Assembly: GCA_016124195.1 (NCBI GenBank)
Contig: WGOE01000005.1
Span: 62,001 to 126,000, forward strand
Direction of reading: 5' to 3'
Length of the DNA: 64,000 nucleotides
DNA from: a bacterium
GTDB taxonomy: Bacteria > Pseudomonadota > Alphaproteobacteria > Rhodobacterales > Rhodobacteraceae
Positions 1-8,790 of the stretch are shown piece after piece. A program made the position numbers and the translations under genes. The notes beneath the pieces were generated by a model. That model was not told the DNA's origin. It saw nothing but the letters and a program-made list of their open reading frames with translations, and made no database searches. The number at the start of each line of letters is the position of its first letter. Positions within the stretch are counted from its first letter, which is position 1.

Positions 1-44
1 CTGGGGCTTTGGCGGATCGGGTGTCGGGGGGGGCGGACCGAGGT

Positions 45-833
45 CTACAGATCGAAGCGGGCAAAGACCGGGACGTGGTCGCTGCCCTTTTCCCAGCCGC
101 GCACCGGTCGCAGGATGCGGCTGCCATGGGCGGCGCTGGAAATGTCGGGCGTGGCCCAGATATGGTCGAGACGCCGGCCCTTGTCGCCGGCATCCCAGTC
201 GGGTGAGCGATAGGACCACCAGCTGTAAAGATTGCCCTCGGGGATGTCCTGGCGCGTCACGTCGACCCAGCCGCCGGCCTCCATCACGTCATGCAGATGG
301 GCGACCTCGATCGGAGTATGCGAGACGATCTTGAGCAGTTGCTTGTGGTTCCAGACGTCATCCTCGCGCGGGGCGATGTTCAGATCGCCGACGAGGATGG
401 CACGGTCCGGCCGCTCCCAACGGAAATGGTCGCGCATCTCGGTCAGGAAATCGAGCTTCTGGCCGAATTTCTCGTTCTCGGAGCGGTCGGGGATATCACC
501 ACCGGCGGGGACGTAGCAGTTGTGGATCGTCACGCCGTTCTCCAGCCGGGCCGCCACATGGCGGGCATGGCCAAGCCCCGCGAAATCCTTGTCGCCGGCA
601 TCGACGATGGGCAGTTTGGACAGGATCGCCACACCATTGTAGCCCTTCTGCCCCCGCGCCACCATATGACGATAGCCCAGGGCGCGGAACTGGTCCTGCG
701 GGATCAGTTCCACCGGGCTCTTGCATTCCTGCAGACACAGAATGTCGGGCTGCTCCTCACTCATCAGCCGGGCCACCAGCGCCTCGCGGAGGCGGACCGA
801 ATTGATGTTCCAGGTGGCAAGCGTGAAGGGCAT
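45..833 (-). CDS. xthA: exodeoxyribonuclease III
   Basis: This 262-residue protein has the full exonuclease III / AP endonuclease fold order, so it should cut DNA at abasic sites and degrade 3' ends during base excision repair in the cytoplasm. Visible family motifs are TWNINS at residues 7-12, the metal-binding Glu36 in LQECK, VGDLN with Asp150 and Asn152, LDHIW near 222-226, and the closing SDHVPV with Asp252 and His253. The length matches the XthA family. It starts at an ATG and is preceded on its strand by a 64-base gap after the small secreted protein. Assignment is firm; the finer choice between Xth subfamilies is not. Confidence 0.95.
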   Translation of the reverse strand: MPFTLATWNINSVRLREALVARLMSEEQPDILCLQECKSPVELIPQDQFRALGYRHMVARGQKGYNGVAILSKLPIVDAGDKDFAGLGHARHVAARLENGVTIHNCYVPAGGDIPDRSENEKFGQKLDFLTEMRDHFRWERPDRAILVGDLNIAPREDDVWNHKQLLKIVSHTPIEVAHLHDVMEAGGWVDVTRQDIPEGNLYSWWSYRSPDWDAGDKGRRLDHIWATPDISSAAHGSRILRPVRGWEKGSDHVPVFARFDL

Positions 834-897
834 CTTGAAGCTCCGGTTGCGGACGGCAGAGACTAGGCCCTGACGTCTGCAGCCTCAAGGCCATAGA

Positions 898-1212
898 TCA
901 GTCGTGCAGCGTATAGCTGCCCAGCTTGCACATGTCCTGAGTGTCTTCGACCTCGGCCCCGTCTGTGGTGACAAAGCGCATGTCGTAATCGCAGACCGAT
1001 TCGCCGTCGGTGATGGTGATCTTGCCTTGCGTTCCGGCCGCGACCACGTCGACGTTGAGGATGTTTTCACCCCAGCTGTCCTTTTCATGGGGGGAAAGAT
1101 ACATCTCGCTGATGTCATGCGACGAATTGTTGATCAGCGTGAATTGCAGATCCTCGGCACAGGCAGGCAGGGCGAAAGCCACCAGAACGGCGGCAAGGGT
1201 CGGAAGGCGCAT
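898..1212 (-). CDS. small secreted hypothetical protein
   Basis: This encodes 104 residues. The first 19 form a signal peptide (MRLPTLAAVL then a hydrophobic stretch ending PACA), so the product is probably exported to the periplasm. The mature part, beginning EDLQFTLINNSS, is acidic and looks like a small beta-rich domain with two cysteines (in ESVCDYD and DMCKLG) that could form a disulfide. An upstream in-frame extension to 1473 is possible but lacks coding character. I do not recognise a characterised family and assign no function. It lies between the response regulator and xthA on the same strand, separated from the former by a terminator. Confidence 0.75.
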   Translation of the reverse strand: MRLPTLAAVLVAFALPACAEDLQFTLINNSSHDISEMYLSPHEKDSWGENILNVDVVAAGTQGKITITDGESVCDYDMRFVTTDGAEVEDTQDMCKLGSYTLHD

Positions 1213-1606
1213 CAGTTTCTCCAAGCGGAAAATGGGCAGGCCGTCTGACCGACCCCAGTCACCAAGATGTGACACAACCGAGCCAAACTGAATACAGGGA
1301 TGATCCGAAAACTTGAGACAGCGCAGCCGGGCGGCGCTGGTCAAAATTGCGGCGCGCGGGTTCAACCACAGGAGGAAAGGCGCCTGGCTGGGCCGGGCTG
1401 TCTTGCCGTGCATCGGCCAAAAAAAGGCCGGGCAAAAAGCCCGGCCAGGTCCAACAGGGAGGAGCCGCGCCATAACCCCGACGCGGCAAGGGGAACCTTC
1501 TGCAACAATCGCTACATACCGTTAAGATAGTGTTAGAATCGGACTACAATAAGCCCCATCGCAGATTTATTCGTGTTTTTCGTGTCAGTGTTACATTTCC
1601 GCAAGG
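1213..1606. other. intergenic region of 394 bases
   Basis: This gap separates the response regulator gene from the small secreted protein. It holds the intrinsic terminator of the regulator and an AT-richer stretch (about 1500-1600) that is simply its 3' untranslated region. The promoter of the small secreted protein must lie between 1213 and about 1400, but I see no convincing -35/-10 pair. Short open frames here are Arg- and Pro-rich and lack ribosome binding sites, so I do not call genes. Confidence 0.6.
1419..1446 (-). terminator. intrinsic terminator of the response regulator
   Basis: Read on the minus strand, an 8-bp perfect GC stem (GGCCGGGC / GCCCGGCC) with a TTTTT loop is followed at once by seven T residues. 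This is a textbook rho-independent terminator, about 160 bases after the stop of the response regulator gene and before the small secreted protein. Confidence 0.85.
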
Positions 1607-2293
1607 TCAGGCGACCAGTTTGTAGCCGCCGTTTTCCGTCACCAACAGCCGCGCGTTGGCCGGATCTGCCTCTATCTTCTGGCGAAGACGATAGATGTGC
1701 GTCTCCAAAGTGTGGGTGGTCACACCCGCATTATAGCCCCAGACCTCATGCAGAAGCACATCGCGCGCCACAACCCCAGATTGCGCCCTGTACAGGAATT
1801 TCAGGATGTTGGTCTCTTTTTCGGTCAGGCGAATCTTCTTTTCCTTGGGGTCGAGCAGCATCTTTTGCGCCGGCTTGAACGTATAGGGACCCATCTGGAA
1901 GATCGCATCTTCGGACTGTTCGTGCTGGCGCAGTTGCGCCCTGATCCGGGCGAGGAGGACCGGGAACTTGAAAGGCTTGGTCACATAGTCATTGGCGCCG
2001 GAATCGAGGCCAAGGATGGTGTCGGAATCCGAATCATGCCCGGTCAGCATCAGCACCGGGCATTTGACCCCGGCCTTGCGCATCCGTTTGCACAATTCGC
2101 GTCCATCGGTATCGGGCAGGCCCACATCCAGGATAACAAGGTCATAGGCGGCGGCCTTGGCTTTCTCCATTCCCTCGGCCCCGGTGCGCGCCTCGAAGAC
2201 GTCGAAGTCTTCGGTCATCACCAGTTGCTCGCTCAAAGCCTCACGCAGGTCGTCGTCGTCATCGACCAGCAGGATCTTGCGCAATGTGGACAT
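1607..2293 (-). CDS. OmpR/PhoB-family response regulator
   Basis: A 228-residue two-component response regulator. The receiver domain (residues 5-122) shows the acidic cluster DDDDD at 11-15, phospho-acceptor Asp56 in ILDVGLP, Thr84 in LTG and Lys106 in VTKPF. The winged-helix DNA-binding domain follows (about 130-228), with [16 protein letters not shown] as recognition helix. The ATG at 2291-2293 gives the normal start; an open extension to 2653 is not conserved-looking. No histidine kinase gene is adjacent, so it is an orphan in this window. Alphaproteobacterial envelope regulators of the CenR kind have similar size and sequence flavour, but I cannot separate those subfamilies by eye. It is monocistronic and ends at a strong terminator. 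Confidence 0.9.
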   Translation of the reverse strand: MSTLRKILLVDDDDDLREALSEQLVMTEDFDVFEARTGAEGMEKAKAAAYDLVILDVGLPDTDGRELCKRMRKAGVKCPVLMLTGHDSDSDTILGLDSGANDYVTKPFKFPVLLARIRAQLRQHEQSEDAIFQMGPYTFKPAQKMLLDPKEKKIRLTEKETNILKFLYRAQSGVVARDVLLHEVWGYNAGVTTHTLETHIYRLRQKIEADPANARLLVTENGGYKLVA

Positions 2294-2453
2294 CGTTGCC
2301 TCCTTCTTGTCAGGTTGCCCTGTGACCCAAGAGATGCGTCCACCAGCCCGCCGAGACAAGATTTGCAACATCCGCCTCACGCGGACGTGTCGCAGACCGG
2401 GGATATGTTTCAAAATCCAATCCCATCGCCTAGATAGTGTTACAGGAGATGCC

Positions 2454-3539
2454 ATGACCCTTGCCCCTACCCTGACCGAAAGACTGGCTCGCGCCCGCGG
2501 CGACCTGCGCATGGGCGTGCCTGTGGTGCTGGTGGGTGAGGGCGCTGCCCTGGTCGTCGCGGTCGAGGAACTGGACGCCGGCCGCCTCGCGGATTTTCGC
2601 GCCCTGGGCCAGCCGGTGGTCGCCCTGACGCTGCGGCGGGCCGAGACGCTCAAGGCGCGGGCCTATGACGGCGATCTGGCCCGGATTGCCGTGCCCGACG
2701 AGGTAGGGCTGGAATGGCTCAAAAGCCTTGCCGATCCGGCCGACGATCTGCGCCTGCCGATGAAGGGCCCGCTGCGAACGCTGCGCGAGGGCAGGGCCGA
2801 TCTGCACCGGGCCGGCCTTGCGCTGGCCAAATCGGCGCGGCTCTTGCCGGCGGTCCTGCTGGTGGCCATCCCCGACGGCCCGGGATTGGCGCTGCGCGAA
2901 GGGCTGACCCTTCTGGCCTTGCCAGAGATCCTGCCCGAACTGACGCGGCTCTCGCCGCTGCATCCCGTGTCGGCGGCGCGGGTGCCCATGGTCGCCTCTC
3001 AGGCGGGCCGTGTCCATGTCTTCCGCCCCGAGGATGGCGGCGAGGAACATTACGCCATCGAGATCGGCCGCCCCGACCGCAGCCAACCGGTTCTGGCGCG
3101 GCTCCATTCGGCGTGTTTCACCGGCGACGTGCTGGGCAGCCTGAAATGCGACTGCGGCCCGCAGCTGCGCGCCGCCCTGGCCCAAATGGGGGCCGAGGGG
3201 GCCGGGGTGCTTCTTTACCTCACTCAGGAGGGGCGCGGCATCGGACTTGCCAACAAGATGCGCGCTTATTCCTTGCAGGATCAGGGCTTTGACACGGTCG
3301 AGGCCAACCACCGGCTGGGATTTGAGGATGACGAGCGCGATTTCCGCATCGGGGCCGACATCCTGCGCCGGATGGGGTTCGGCGCGGTGCGGCTGATGAC
3401 CAACAACCCCCGCAAGATCGAGATGATGGAGGGCTGCGGCATCGCCGTGGCCGAACGGGTGGCGCTGAAGGTTGGGCGCAATCCGCAGAACGCCGATTAT
3501 CTGGCGACCAAGGCCAGCAAGTCTGGGCATCTGCTTTGA
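2454..3539 (+). CDS. ribA: GTP cyclohydrolase II
   Basis: RibA opens the imidazole ring of GTP, the first step of riboflavin synthesis. The C-terminal half (about 190-361) carries the catalytic domain: the zinc cysteines Cys221, Cys232 and Cys234 in SACFTGD and KCDCGPQL, then [12 protein letters not shown], and LMTNNPRK near the end. The N-terminal 190 residues are an extra domain, common in alphaproteobacterial RibA, that lacks the signature of the RibB synthase. The ATG at 2454 follows AGGAG by 5 bases; the open frame extends upstream to 2157 but that part overlaps the divergent regulator. The next gene overlaps its stop codon, so the two are probably co-translated. Confidence 0.93.
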   Translation: MTLAPTLTERLARARGDLRMGVPVVLVGEGAALVVAVEELDAGRLADFRALGQPVVALTLRRAETLKARAYDGDLARIAVPDEVGLEWLKSLADPADDLRLPMKGPLRTLREGRADLHRAGLALAKSARLLPAVLLVAIPDGPGLALREGLTLLALPEILPELTRLSPLHPVSAARVPMVASQAGRVHVFRPEDGGEEHYAIEIGRPDRSQPVLARLHSACFTGDVLGSLKCDCGPQLRAALAQMGAEGAGVLLYLTQEGRGIGLANKMRAYSLQDQGFDTVEANHRLGFEDDERDFRIGADILRRMGFGAVRLMTNNPRKIEMMEGCGIAVAERVALKVGRNPQNADYLATKASKSGHLL

Positions 3540-4033
3540 CGCCGCTGGACATGGTGGTGACGCCGATGGGCCTGCGGTTTCTGGGCCGTCGGGTGCCCTG
3601 CTCGGTCGGGCGCGGCGGCATCGCGACCCGCAAACGCGAGGGCGATGGCGCCACCCCTGCGGGCGTGCACCGGATCGTGGGCATGCTCTACCGGCCCGAC
3701 CGCATGGCGCGCCCCGCCGATTGGGCCCTGCCCATCGGCCCGTCCGACCTGTGGTCGGATGATGTGCGAGACCCGGACTACAATCTGATGGTCCGCGCGC
3801 CGCATCGCTTTTCGCACGAAAGGCTGTCGCGCGCCGATCCGATGTATGATCTGATCCTGATCACCGACTGGAACTGGCCCTCGGCCGTTCCGGGACGCGG
3901 CTCTGCGATCTTTCTCCACCGCTGGCGCCGCCCCGGCGCGCCGACCGCCGGCTGCGTGGCCATGGCGGCTCATGACCTCTTGTGGATCGCCCGGCATCTG
4001 CAACCGCGCAGCCGGCTGATCGTGCCGGGCTGA
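3536..4033 (+). CDS. L,D-transpeptidase (YkuD) family protein
   Basis: This encodes 165 residues of a short YkuD-type domain with the catalytic pair His128 (FLHRW) and Cys140 in TAGCVAM, so it is probably a peptidoglycan cross-linking or modifying enzyme, or a relative with a different acyl acceptor. No signal peptide is evident; export would need another route, or the family acts on cytoplasmic substrates. The start shown is a TTG that overlaps the ribA stop and gives MTPLDMVV; an ATG at 3551 would remove five residues. I prefer the overlapping start because it couples the gene to ribA, but neither start has a strong ribosome binding site. Confidence 0.8.
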   Translation: MTPLDMVVTPMGLRFLGRRVPCSVGRGGIATRKREGDGATPAGVHRIVGMLYRPDRMARPADWALPIGPSDLWSDDVRDPDYNLMVRAPHRFSHERLSRADPMYDLILITDWNWPSAVPGRGSAIFLHRWRRPGAPTAGCVAMAAHDLLWIARHLQPRSRLIVPG

Positions 4034-4094
4034 AAGACCTTCCCAAAACGCTTTGGAGGTCCTAAGCTCGTGGCATCAGAGGGAGGGCCGCATC

Positions 4095-5981
4095 ATGGCA
4101 AAAACGGCGTCCACCACGGATGACGACATCTTCGCCCTGCGACTGGAGCGCAGCGCGCCGGACCTGTGGCCCATGCTGGACAACTTGTACGGCCAGCATG
4201 CCGAGTACGACGGTTTTCGCGACCGGCTGCTTGCGACCCTGCGCCAAGGCTGGGCCGCGCGGCCGAAAGACCTCAAGCGGCTCGACCTCAAGCGCGATCT
4301 GGAACCCGACTGGTTTCTGCGCCCCGCCATGGCCGGCTATGTCTTCTACATCGACCGCTTTGCCGGAAATCTGACCGATGTGCTGACCAAGCTCGACTAT
4401 CTGGAAGACCTTGGCATCACCTATGTGCATTTCATGCCCTGTCTGCACCCGCGCCCCGGTGACAGCGACGGCGGCTATTCGGTGATGGACTACCGCGAGA
4501 TCAATCCGGCCTATGGCACGATGGCCGAGTTTGAAAAAGTCACCGCCGCACTGCGGGCGCGCGGAATCTCGGTCTGCATCGACCTTGTGCTGAACCACAC
4601 TGCCAAGGAACATGCCTGGGCACAGGCCGCCGCGAAGGGGAACGCCAAGTATCAGGACTATTACCTGATGTATGACGACCCTGCCCTGCCGCGCGAATAT
4701 GAAAAGACCCTGGTCGAGATTTTTCCCAACACCGCGCCGGGCAGTTTCACCGAATATCCGCATTTCGGCAAATGGGTCTGGACCACGTTCAACGAACATC
4801 AGTGGGATCTGAACTGGGCCAATCCGGAGGTGTTTCTGGAAATCACCGAGGTGATGCTGTTCCTTGCCAACAAGGGCGTCGATGTACTGCGGCTGGATGC
4901 GGTGGCCTTCATGTGGAAAAGACTCGGCACGCGCTGCCAGTCCGAGCCTGAGGTGCACATGCTGTTGCAAGCCCTGCGCGCCTGCTGCCGGATCGCCTGC
5001 CCCGCCGTCCTGCATCTGGAAGAGGCCATCGTCGGCCCGGCCGAGATGCTGCCCTATCTGGGCCGCGGCCGCCACGACGGGCGCGAAGGCAACCTCGCCT
5101 ATCACAACAGCCTGATGGTACAGTTCTGGAGCGCGCTGGCCACCCGCGATGCGCGCCTGATGCGGCATGTGCTGGCCACCCACTTCCCGGAACGGCTGAC
5201 CAATGCGACCTATGCCACCTATATCCGCTGCCATGATGACATCGGCTGGGCCATCACCGACGAGGATGCCGGCGCGCTGCACATGTCGGGCGGGGCGCAT
5301 CGCAACTTCCTGTCGAATTTCTACGAGGGCAGCTTCCCGGGCTCTTTCGCGCGGGGCGAGCTGTTTCAGGTCAACCAGGAGACCGGCGACAAGCGGATCT
5401 CGGGCAGTTTCGCCTCGCTCGCTGGCCTTGAACGCGCCGAGGAAGAGGGCGATGCCGAGGCGGCCGCGCTGGCCGTGCAGCGCATCCTGCTGGGCCATGC
5501 GCTGATCGCCTCGTTCGGCGGCATCCCTTTGATCTATATGGGGGATGAGCTGGCCACGCTGAACGACTACAGCTATCACGAGGTGGCCGAACACGCGCAC
5601 GACAGCCGCTGGGTGCACAGGCCCCGGATGGACTGGCATCTGGCGCATTTCCGGCATTCCGATGACGGCCCGGCCGGTCAGGTGTTTCGCGGCACCAGGC
5701 ACATCCTGGCGCGGCGCAAGGCCACGCCGGCCCTGCATGCCGATCACCCGGTGCAGATCATCGACCCCGGCCTCATCGGTCTGTTTGCCTTTGTCCGCAA
5801 GGCGCCGACCGGCGCGATGCTGTGTCTGTTCAACATGACCGAGCACTGGCTGCACCTGCCCGAAGCCGTGGCGCGGGCGCAGGGTGTCACGCTGATGTAT
5901 GACGCGCTGTCGGATCACCGGGTGACCTCGCATGACGGCGCGATCGCCCTGCCGCCCTATGCGCGGGTCTGGCTGACCTGA
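4095..5981 (+). CDS. amylosucrase-like GH13 glucosidase
   Basis: A 628-residue GH13 enzyme with the architecture and length of amylosucrase, which transfers glucose from sucrose onto alpha-1,4-glucan and releases fructose, or hydrolyses sucrose. Landmarks: GYVFYIDRFAG near residue 80, the YSVMDYREINP strand, nucleophile Asp268 in LRLDAVAF, acid/base Glu310 in LEEAIVG, and the HDD motif (His380, Asp381) in RCHDDIGW. The ATG at 4095 follows GGGAGG by 8 bases. No signal peptide is visible, so it is cytoplasmic. The gene stands alone, 61 bases after the L,D-transpeptidase gene and convergent with yggS. Substrate specificity (sucrose hydrolase versus polymerase) cannot be told from the sequence. 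Confidence 0.85.
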   Translation: MAKTASTTDDDIFALRLERSAPDLWPMLDNLYGQHAEYDGFRDRLLATLRQGWAARPKDLKRLDLKRDLEPDWFLRPAMAGYVFYIDRFAGNLTDVLTKLDYLEDLGITYVHFMPCLHPRPGDSDGGYSVMDYREINPAYGTMAEFEKVTAALRARGISVCIDLVLNHTAKEHAWAQAAAKGNAKYQDYYLMYDDPALPREYEKTLVEIFPNTAPGSFTEYPHFGKWVWTTFNEHQWDLNWANPEVFLEITEVMLFLANKGVDVLRLDAVAFMWKRLGTRCQSEPEVHMLLQALRACCRIACPAVLHLEEAIVGPAEMLPYLGRGRHDGREGNLAYHNSLMVQFWSALATRDARLMRHVLATHFPERLTNATYATYIRCHDDIGWAITDEDAGALHMSGGAHRNFLSNFYEGSFPGSFARGELFQVNQETGDKRISGSFASLAGLERAEEEGDAEAAALAVQRILLGHALIASFGGIPLIYMGDELATLNDYSYHEVAEHAHDSRWVHRPRMDWHLAHFRHSDDGPAGQVFRGTRHILARRKATPALHADHPVQIIDPGLIGLFAFVRKAPTGAMLCLFNMTEHWLHLPEAVARAQGVTLMYDALSDHRVTSHDGAIALPPYARVWLT

Positions 5982-5987
5982 GGCGCA

Positions 5988-6653
5988 TCAGGCGGCGGGC
6001 GGCTGCCCGTACTGTCGCGCCCCGAAGATGGCCGAGCCGACCCGGACATGCGTCGCGCCCAGGCTGATGGCGGTTTCGAAATCGCTGCTCATACCCATCG
6101 ACAGGCCGGCCAATCCGTTGCGGGCGGCCATCGCGGCCAGGGCGCGGAAATGCGGCGCCGGATCCTCGCCCTCAGGCGGAATGCACATCAGGCCTGCGGG
6201 GCGCAGATCAAGCGCGCGGCAGTCCTTCAGAAAGCCGTCAAGCGCCTCTGGGAGGATGCCGGCCTTCTGCGGCTCGGCTCCGGTATTGACCTGCACGAAC
6301 AGCTCCGGGCAAGCCCCGCGCGCCTGCGCCAGCTTTGCCAGCTTTTCGGCCAGGGACATGCGGTCCAGCGTGTGGATCGCATCGAAGAGTTCGACAGCCT
6401 GCTTGGCCTTGTTGGTCTGCAAGGGGCCGATCATGTGGACAGAGACCCCTTGGAATTCGGCCCGCAGGTCGGGCCACTTGGCGGCGGCCTCCTGCACGTA
6501 ATTCTCGCCAAAGACGCGGTGGCCGGCGTGCAGCACCGAAATCACGCGGTCCAGAGGCTGCACCTTGGACACTGCCACCAGACAGACTGACCCCGGCGCG
6601 CGCCCGGCCGCCGCCTCTGCCGCGGCAATCCTGGATTTGATTTCGTCGAGCAT
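5988..6653 (-). CDS. yggS: YggS-type PLP homeostasis protein
   Basis: A 221-residue single-domain PLP-binding TIM-barrel protein (YggS/PROSC/PLPBP). The cofactor lysine is Lys30 in VAVSKVQP. Other family marks are FGENYVQE, HMIGPLQTNK, VNTGAEPQKAG and the closing SMGMSSDFETAI with GSAIFGAR. The role in other bacteria is to buffer pyridoxal phosphate and keep amino-acid pools balanced; no catalytic activity is established. The ATG at 6651-6653 is preferred to an upstream GTG because GGGAAGGG lies 7 bases before it. It lies downstream of the porin gene, which has its own terminator. Confidence 0.93.
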   Translation of the reverse strand: MLDEIKSRIAAAEAAAGRAPGSVCLVAVSKVQPLDRVISVLHAGHRVFGENYVQEAAAKWPDLRAEFQGVSVHMIGPLQTNKAKQAVELFDAIHTLDRMSLAEKLAKLAQARGACPELFVQVNTGAEPQKAGILPEALDGFLKDCRALDLRPAGLMCIPPEGEDPAPHFRALAAMAARNGLAGLSMGMSSDFETAISLGATHVRVGSAIFGARQYGQPPAA

Positions 6654-6690
6654 GATCACGCCCTTCCCTGTTCCTGGCCCGCAAATAGCA

Positions 6691-6716
6691 AAAGAGCGGG
6701 CCGAAGCCCGCTCTTT
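6691..6716 (-). terminator. terminator downstream of the porin gene
   Basis: An 11-bp perfect stem (AAAGAGCGGGC / GCCCGCTCTTT) closes on a four-base loop (TTCG on the minus strand) and is followed by TGCTATTTG. It sits about 20 bases after the porin stop and is nearly symmetric, so it could work in both directions. Confidence 0.85.
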
Positions 6717-6737
6717 CCTGTGACACTGTTGTGTCGA

Positions 6738-7700
6738 TCAGAAGTCGAAACGCACGCCGATGTCGGCAGCGGTTTCGCCAGCCCAATCCGGACGGATCGA
6801 GCCCGACAGACGCGCACCGCCACCCAGGGCATAGTCGGCACCGACGCCGGCAATGGTCTGGTTCTTCACGGTGTTGTCGTTGGTGTTGGCGATGTAGCCC
6901 TTCAGGGTGATCGCGCCCATGGTGTAGTTGCCATAGAGCGTGGTGATCGAAGCGGCCTTGGTCGGCGCCAGCGTCGAACCGGTCAGGCCGAGGTTGGTGC
7001 CGTTGTTGTAGTTCAGGCCAACGTTGATATCTGGCGACACAGCGTAAGCCGCACCGACGAAGTTGTAGAACTGGTCCTTGACGCCTTGCGAGTTCTTGGC
7101 GGCACCGGCAGCAACAGTGAACTGACCAACAGTGTAGTCAGCCGAGATGCTGTATTCCTTGTCCGCGCCGACAGGCTGCTTGGCCAGGGTCTGGTCGTGG
7201 TTGATGACCGAGATCCGGGCATTCAGCGGGCCAGCCGAGTAGCTGAAGAACACGCCCATGCGGTTCGCGTCAGCGAGGCTGTACTGGCTGCTGCGATACG
7301 AGTCGAAGTTGTAAGCTTCACCGAAGCTGCTGTCTTCGAAGCCCATTTCCGAGTTGTAGAACAGCGCAACCGAGTCCAGAGCCTCGTTCACGTTACCAAC
7401 TTCCATACGCATGCCGTTGGCGGTCGCGTACAGCATGGCAGCGTTCGGAATGCCCGCTTGGGTGTTGTTGGCGTTCGATTCCAGACGCAGACGGCCACCG
7501 AAGGTCACGCCGCCATCGGTCACGGTCTTGCCGTCGATGTTGATGCGCATACGCTCGTCGATCACGGCCTTGGCGGCACCGACGCCGGGATTGCTGTAGT
7601 AGGCGACACCGAAGCGGCCATAGCCCGAGAACGTGATGTCAGCCGAAGCGGCCGAGGCGAACCCAACCAGGACGGTGGTAGCAAGAAGAATCTTTTTCAT
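6738..7700 (-). CDS. outer-membrane porin
   Basis: A 320-residue beta-barrel porin of the Rhodobacter type, a trimeric general diffusion channel of the outer membrane. It begins with a signal peptide (MKKILLATTVLVG, cut after ASAASA) and then ITFSGYGRFGVAYY, the usual first strand. The rest alternates amphipathic strands with Gly/Asn-rich loops and ends in ADIGVRFDF, with the terminal Phe needed for barrel assembly. The start at 7698-7700 follows GAGGGAAACT; the open frame runs on to 7829 without support. It is a single-gene unit with its own terminator. Codon use is strongly biased, as expected for a highly expressed gene. Confidence 0.92.
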   Translation of the reverse strand: MKKILLATTVLVGFASAASADITFSGYGRFGVAYYSNPGVGAAKAVIDERMRINIDGKTVTDGGVTFGGRLRLESNANNTQAGIPNAAMLYATANGMRMEVGNVNEALDSVALFYNSEMGFEDSSFGEAYNFDSYRSSQYSLADANRMGVFFSYSAGPLNARISVINHDQTLAKQPVGADKEYSISADYTVGQFTVAAGAAKNSQGVKDQFYNFVGAAYAVSPDINVGLNYNNGTNLGLTGSTLAPTKAASITTLYGNYTMGAITLKGYIANTNDNTVKNQTIAGVGADYALGGGARLSGSIRPDWAGETAADIGVRFDF

Positions 7701-8133
7701 AGTTTCCCTCGTTGTCTTTTCAGGGGTAGCCCAACTCAGGCGAGTCCGAACTGGGTATGGCCCTGTTTCGCCTTTCGGATGGCCGATTGCAACGTGAAGG
7801 ACAGGCGCGGCGGGCAAAGGCAAAGCCATTGGTGCAGCTTTGCCACAGTTCCGTCACCCCACCGCCTCAACCTGACAAGGATCGCGCGCGCTCGTCACGC
7901 GCCCGCGCGAAAGCAGGGCTTGCACCCGCTGCGGCAGCCCCGAACCAAAGGCCCGCCCGGTCGGCACGGCGACAGAACTGCCCCGCCTTCGCGGCACGGC
8001 CCAAAGCCTTGATTCGACCGGCCCCCGGGCTCTCGATCAGGGCCGCCCGCGCGCCTGCCGGGTCTTTGGCGGGGGAAAAGCCTTGGCAGCCCTGCCGCTC
8101 TGGGCTAGACACGGCGGAAACCCGGGGGTTCGG
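7701..8133. other. divergent intergenic region of 433 bases
   Basis: This region separates the divergent porin and DUF3576 lipoprotein genes and must hold both promoters. It is long for this compact chromosome. An inverted repeat GGCAAAGC (7819-7826) / GCTTTGCC (7837-7844) with a 10-base loop lies in what would be the porin leader; it could be a leader hairpin or operator. Longer open frames here (for example around 7757-8392) are Arg/Ala/Pro-rich and lack start signals. I see no confident promoter and no small gene. Confidence 0.5.
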
Positions 8134-8679
8134 ATGGTTCTTCACCGCCACAAAGCTGTTGTTTCCGCCTTGGCACTTTGTGTCACGCTTTCCGCTTGCG
8201 GCGGCGGCGGGCTTTTTGGCAACCGCAACCGCACGGCAGAGCCGGCGCTTCCGGCCGACACGACAGAGATTTCGCCGGCGGACCGTTCGGCTCAGGTCGC
8301 GGCGGACAACGGCTTGCTGGACAACCGTCCGCGCGCCAAGATCTGGGACCTGTTCAACCACAACTCGAATCCCAACGTCACCGTCAAGGTGAACAAGTAT
8401 ATCTGGAACGCCTCGCTCGATGTGCTGAACTTCCTGCCGATCCAGTCGGTCGACCCCTTCACCGGGGTGATCGTGACCGGATACGGCACGCCTCCGGGGG
8501 GCGGACGCAGCTACCGGGCCACGATCTATGTGCAGGACCCGGCGCTGGACGCCCGCTCGCTGAAACTGTCGCTGCAAGGCAGCAACGGCGCTTCGGTGGC
8601 GCCCGAGACCGTATCGGCCGTCGAAGATGCGATCCTGAACCGCGCCCGCCAGCTGCGCATCGCGGATTCTCATCTGTAA
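8134..8679 (+). CDS. DUF3576 family lipoprotein
   Basis: A 181-residue lipoprotein. Residues 1-21 are a lipoprotein signal with lipobox LSAC, so Cys22 should be lipidated. The mature protein begins GGGGLFGNRNR and has the conserved block IWDLFNHNSNPN, VNKYIWNASLDVLNFLPI and PFTGVIVTGYG that marks the alphaproteobacterial DUF3576 family. Its function is unknown to me; an outer-membrane or envelope assembly role is only a guess. The ATG at 8134 is chosen because the lipobox then sits at a normal distance; the frame is open from 8083. A weak hairpin follows the stop, before leuS. Confidence 0.85.
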   Translation: MVLHRHKAVVSALALCVTLSACGGGGLFGNRNRTAEPALPADTTEISPADRSAQVAADNGLLDNRPRAKIWDLFNHNSNPNVTVKVNKYIWNASLDVLNFLPIQSVDPFTGVIVTGYGTPPGGGRSYRATIYVQDPALDARSLKLSLQGSNGASVAPETVSAVEDAILNRARQLRIADSHL

Positions 8680-8690
8680 CCAGCCCGCCG

Positions 8691-8707
8691 GGGCGATTTT
8701 TTCGCCC
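8691..8707 (+). terminator. weak hairpin after the DUF3576 gene
   Basis: GGGCGA and TCGCCC form a 6-bp stem around a TTTTT loop, 12 bases after the stop codon. There is no T-run after the stem, so termination may be partial and leuS may receive some read-through. Confidence 0.35.
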
Positions 8708-8790
8708 GGTCCGGCCCCTGCGGCTGGACCTTCCGCAGATTACAGGTGTAATTCCGGCCCGGTCGAACTTCCCTAATGCATGGGCCAGAT

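Noticed and set aside
4062-5933. 623-residue open frame opposite the amylosucrase gene
   Set aside because: The plus strand has the GH13 catalytic residues; the minus frame has none.
7757-8392. 211-residue open frame across the porin/DUF3576 gap
   Set aside because: Arg/Ala/Pro-rich, no ribosome binding site, and overlaps the lipoprotein gene in another frame.
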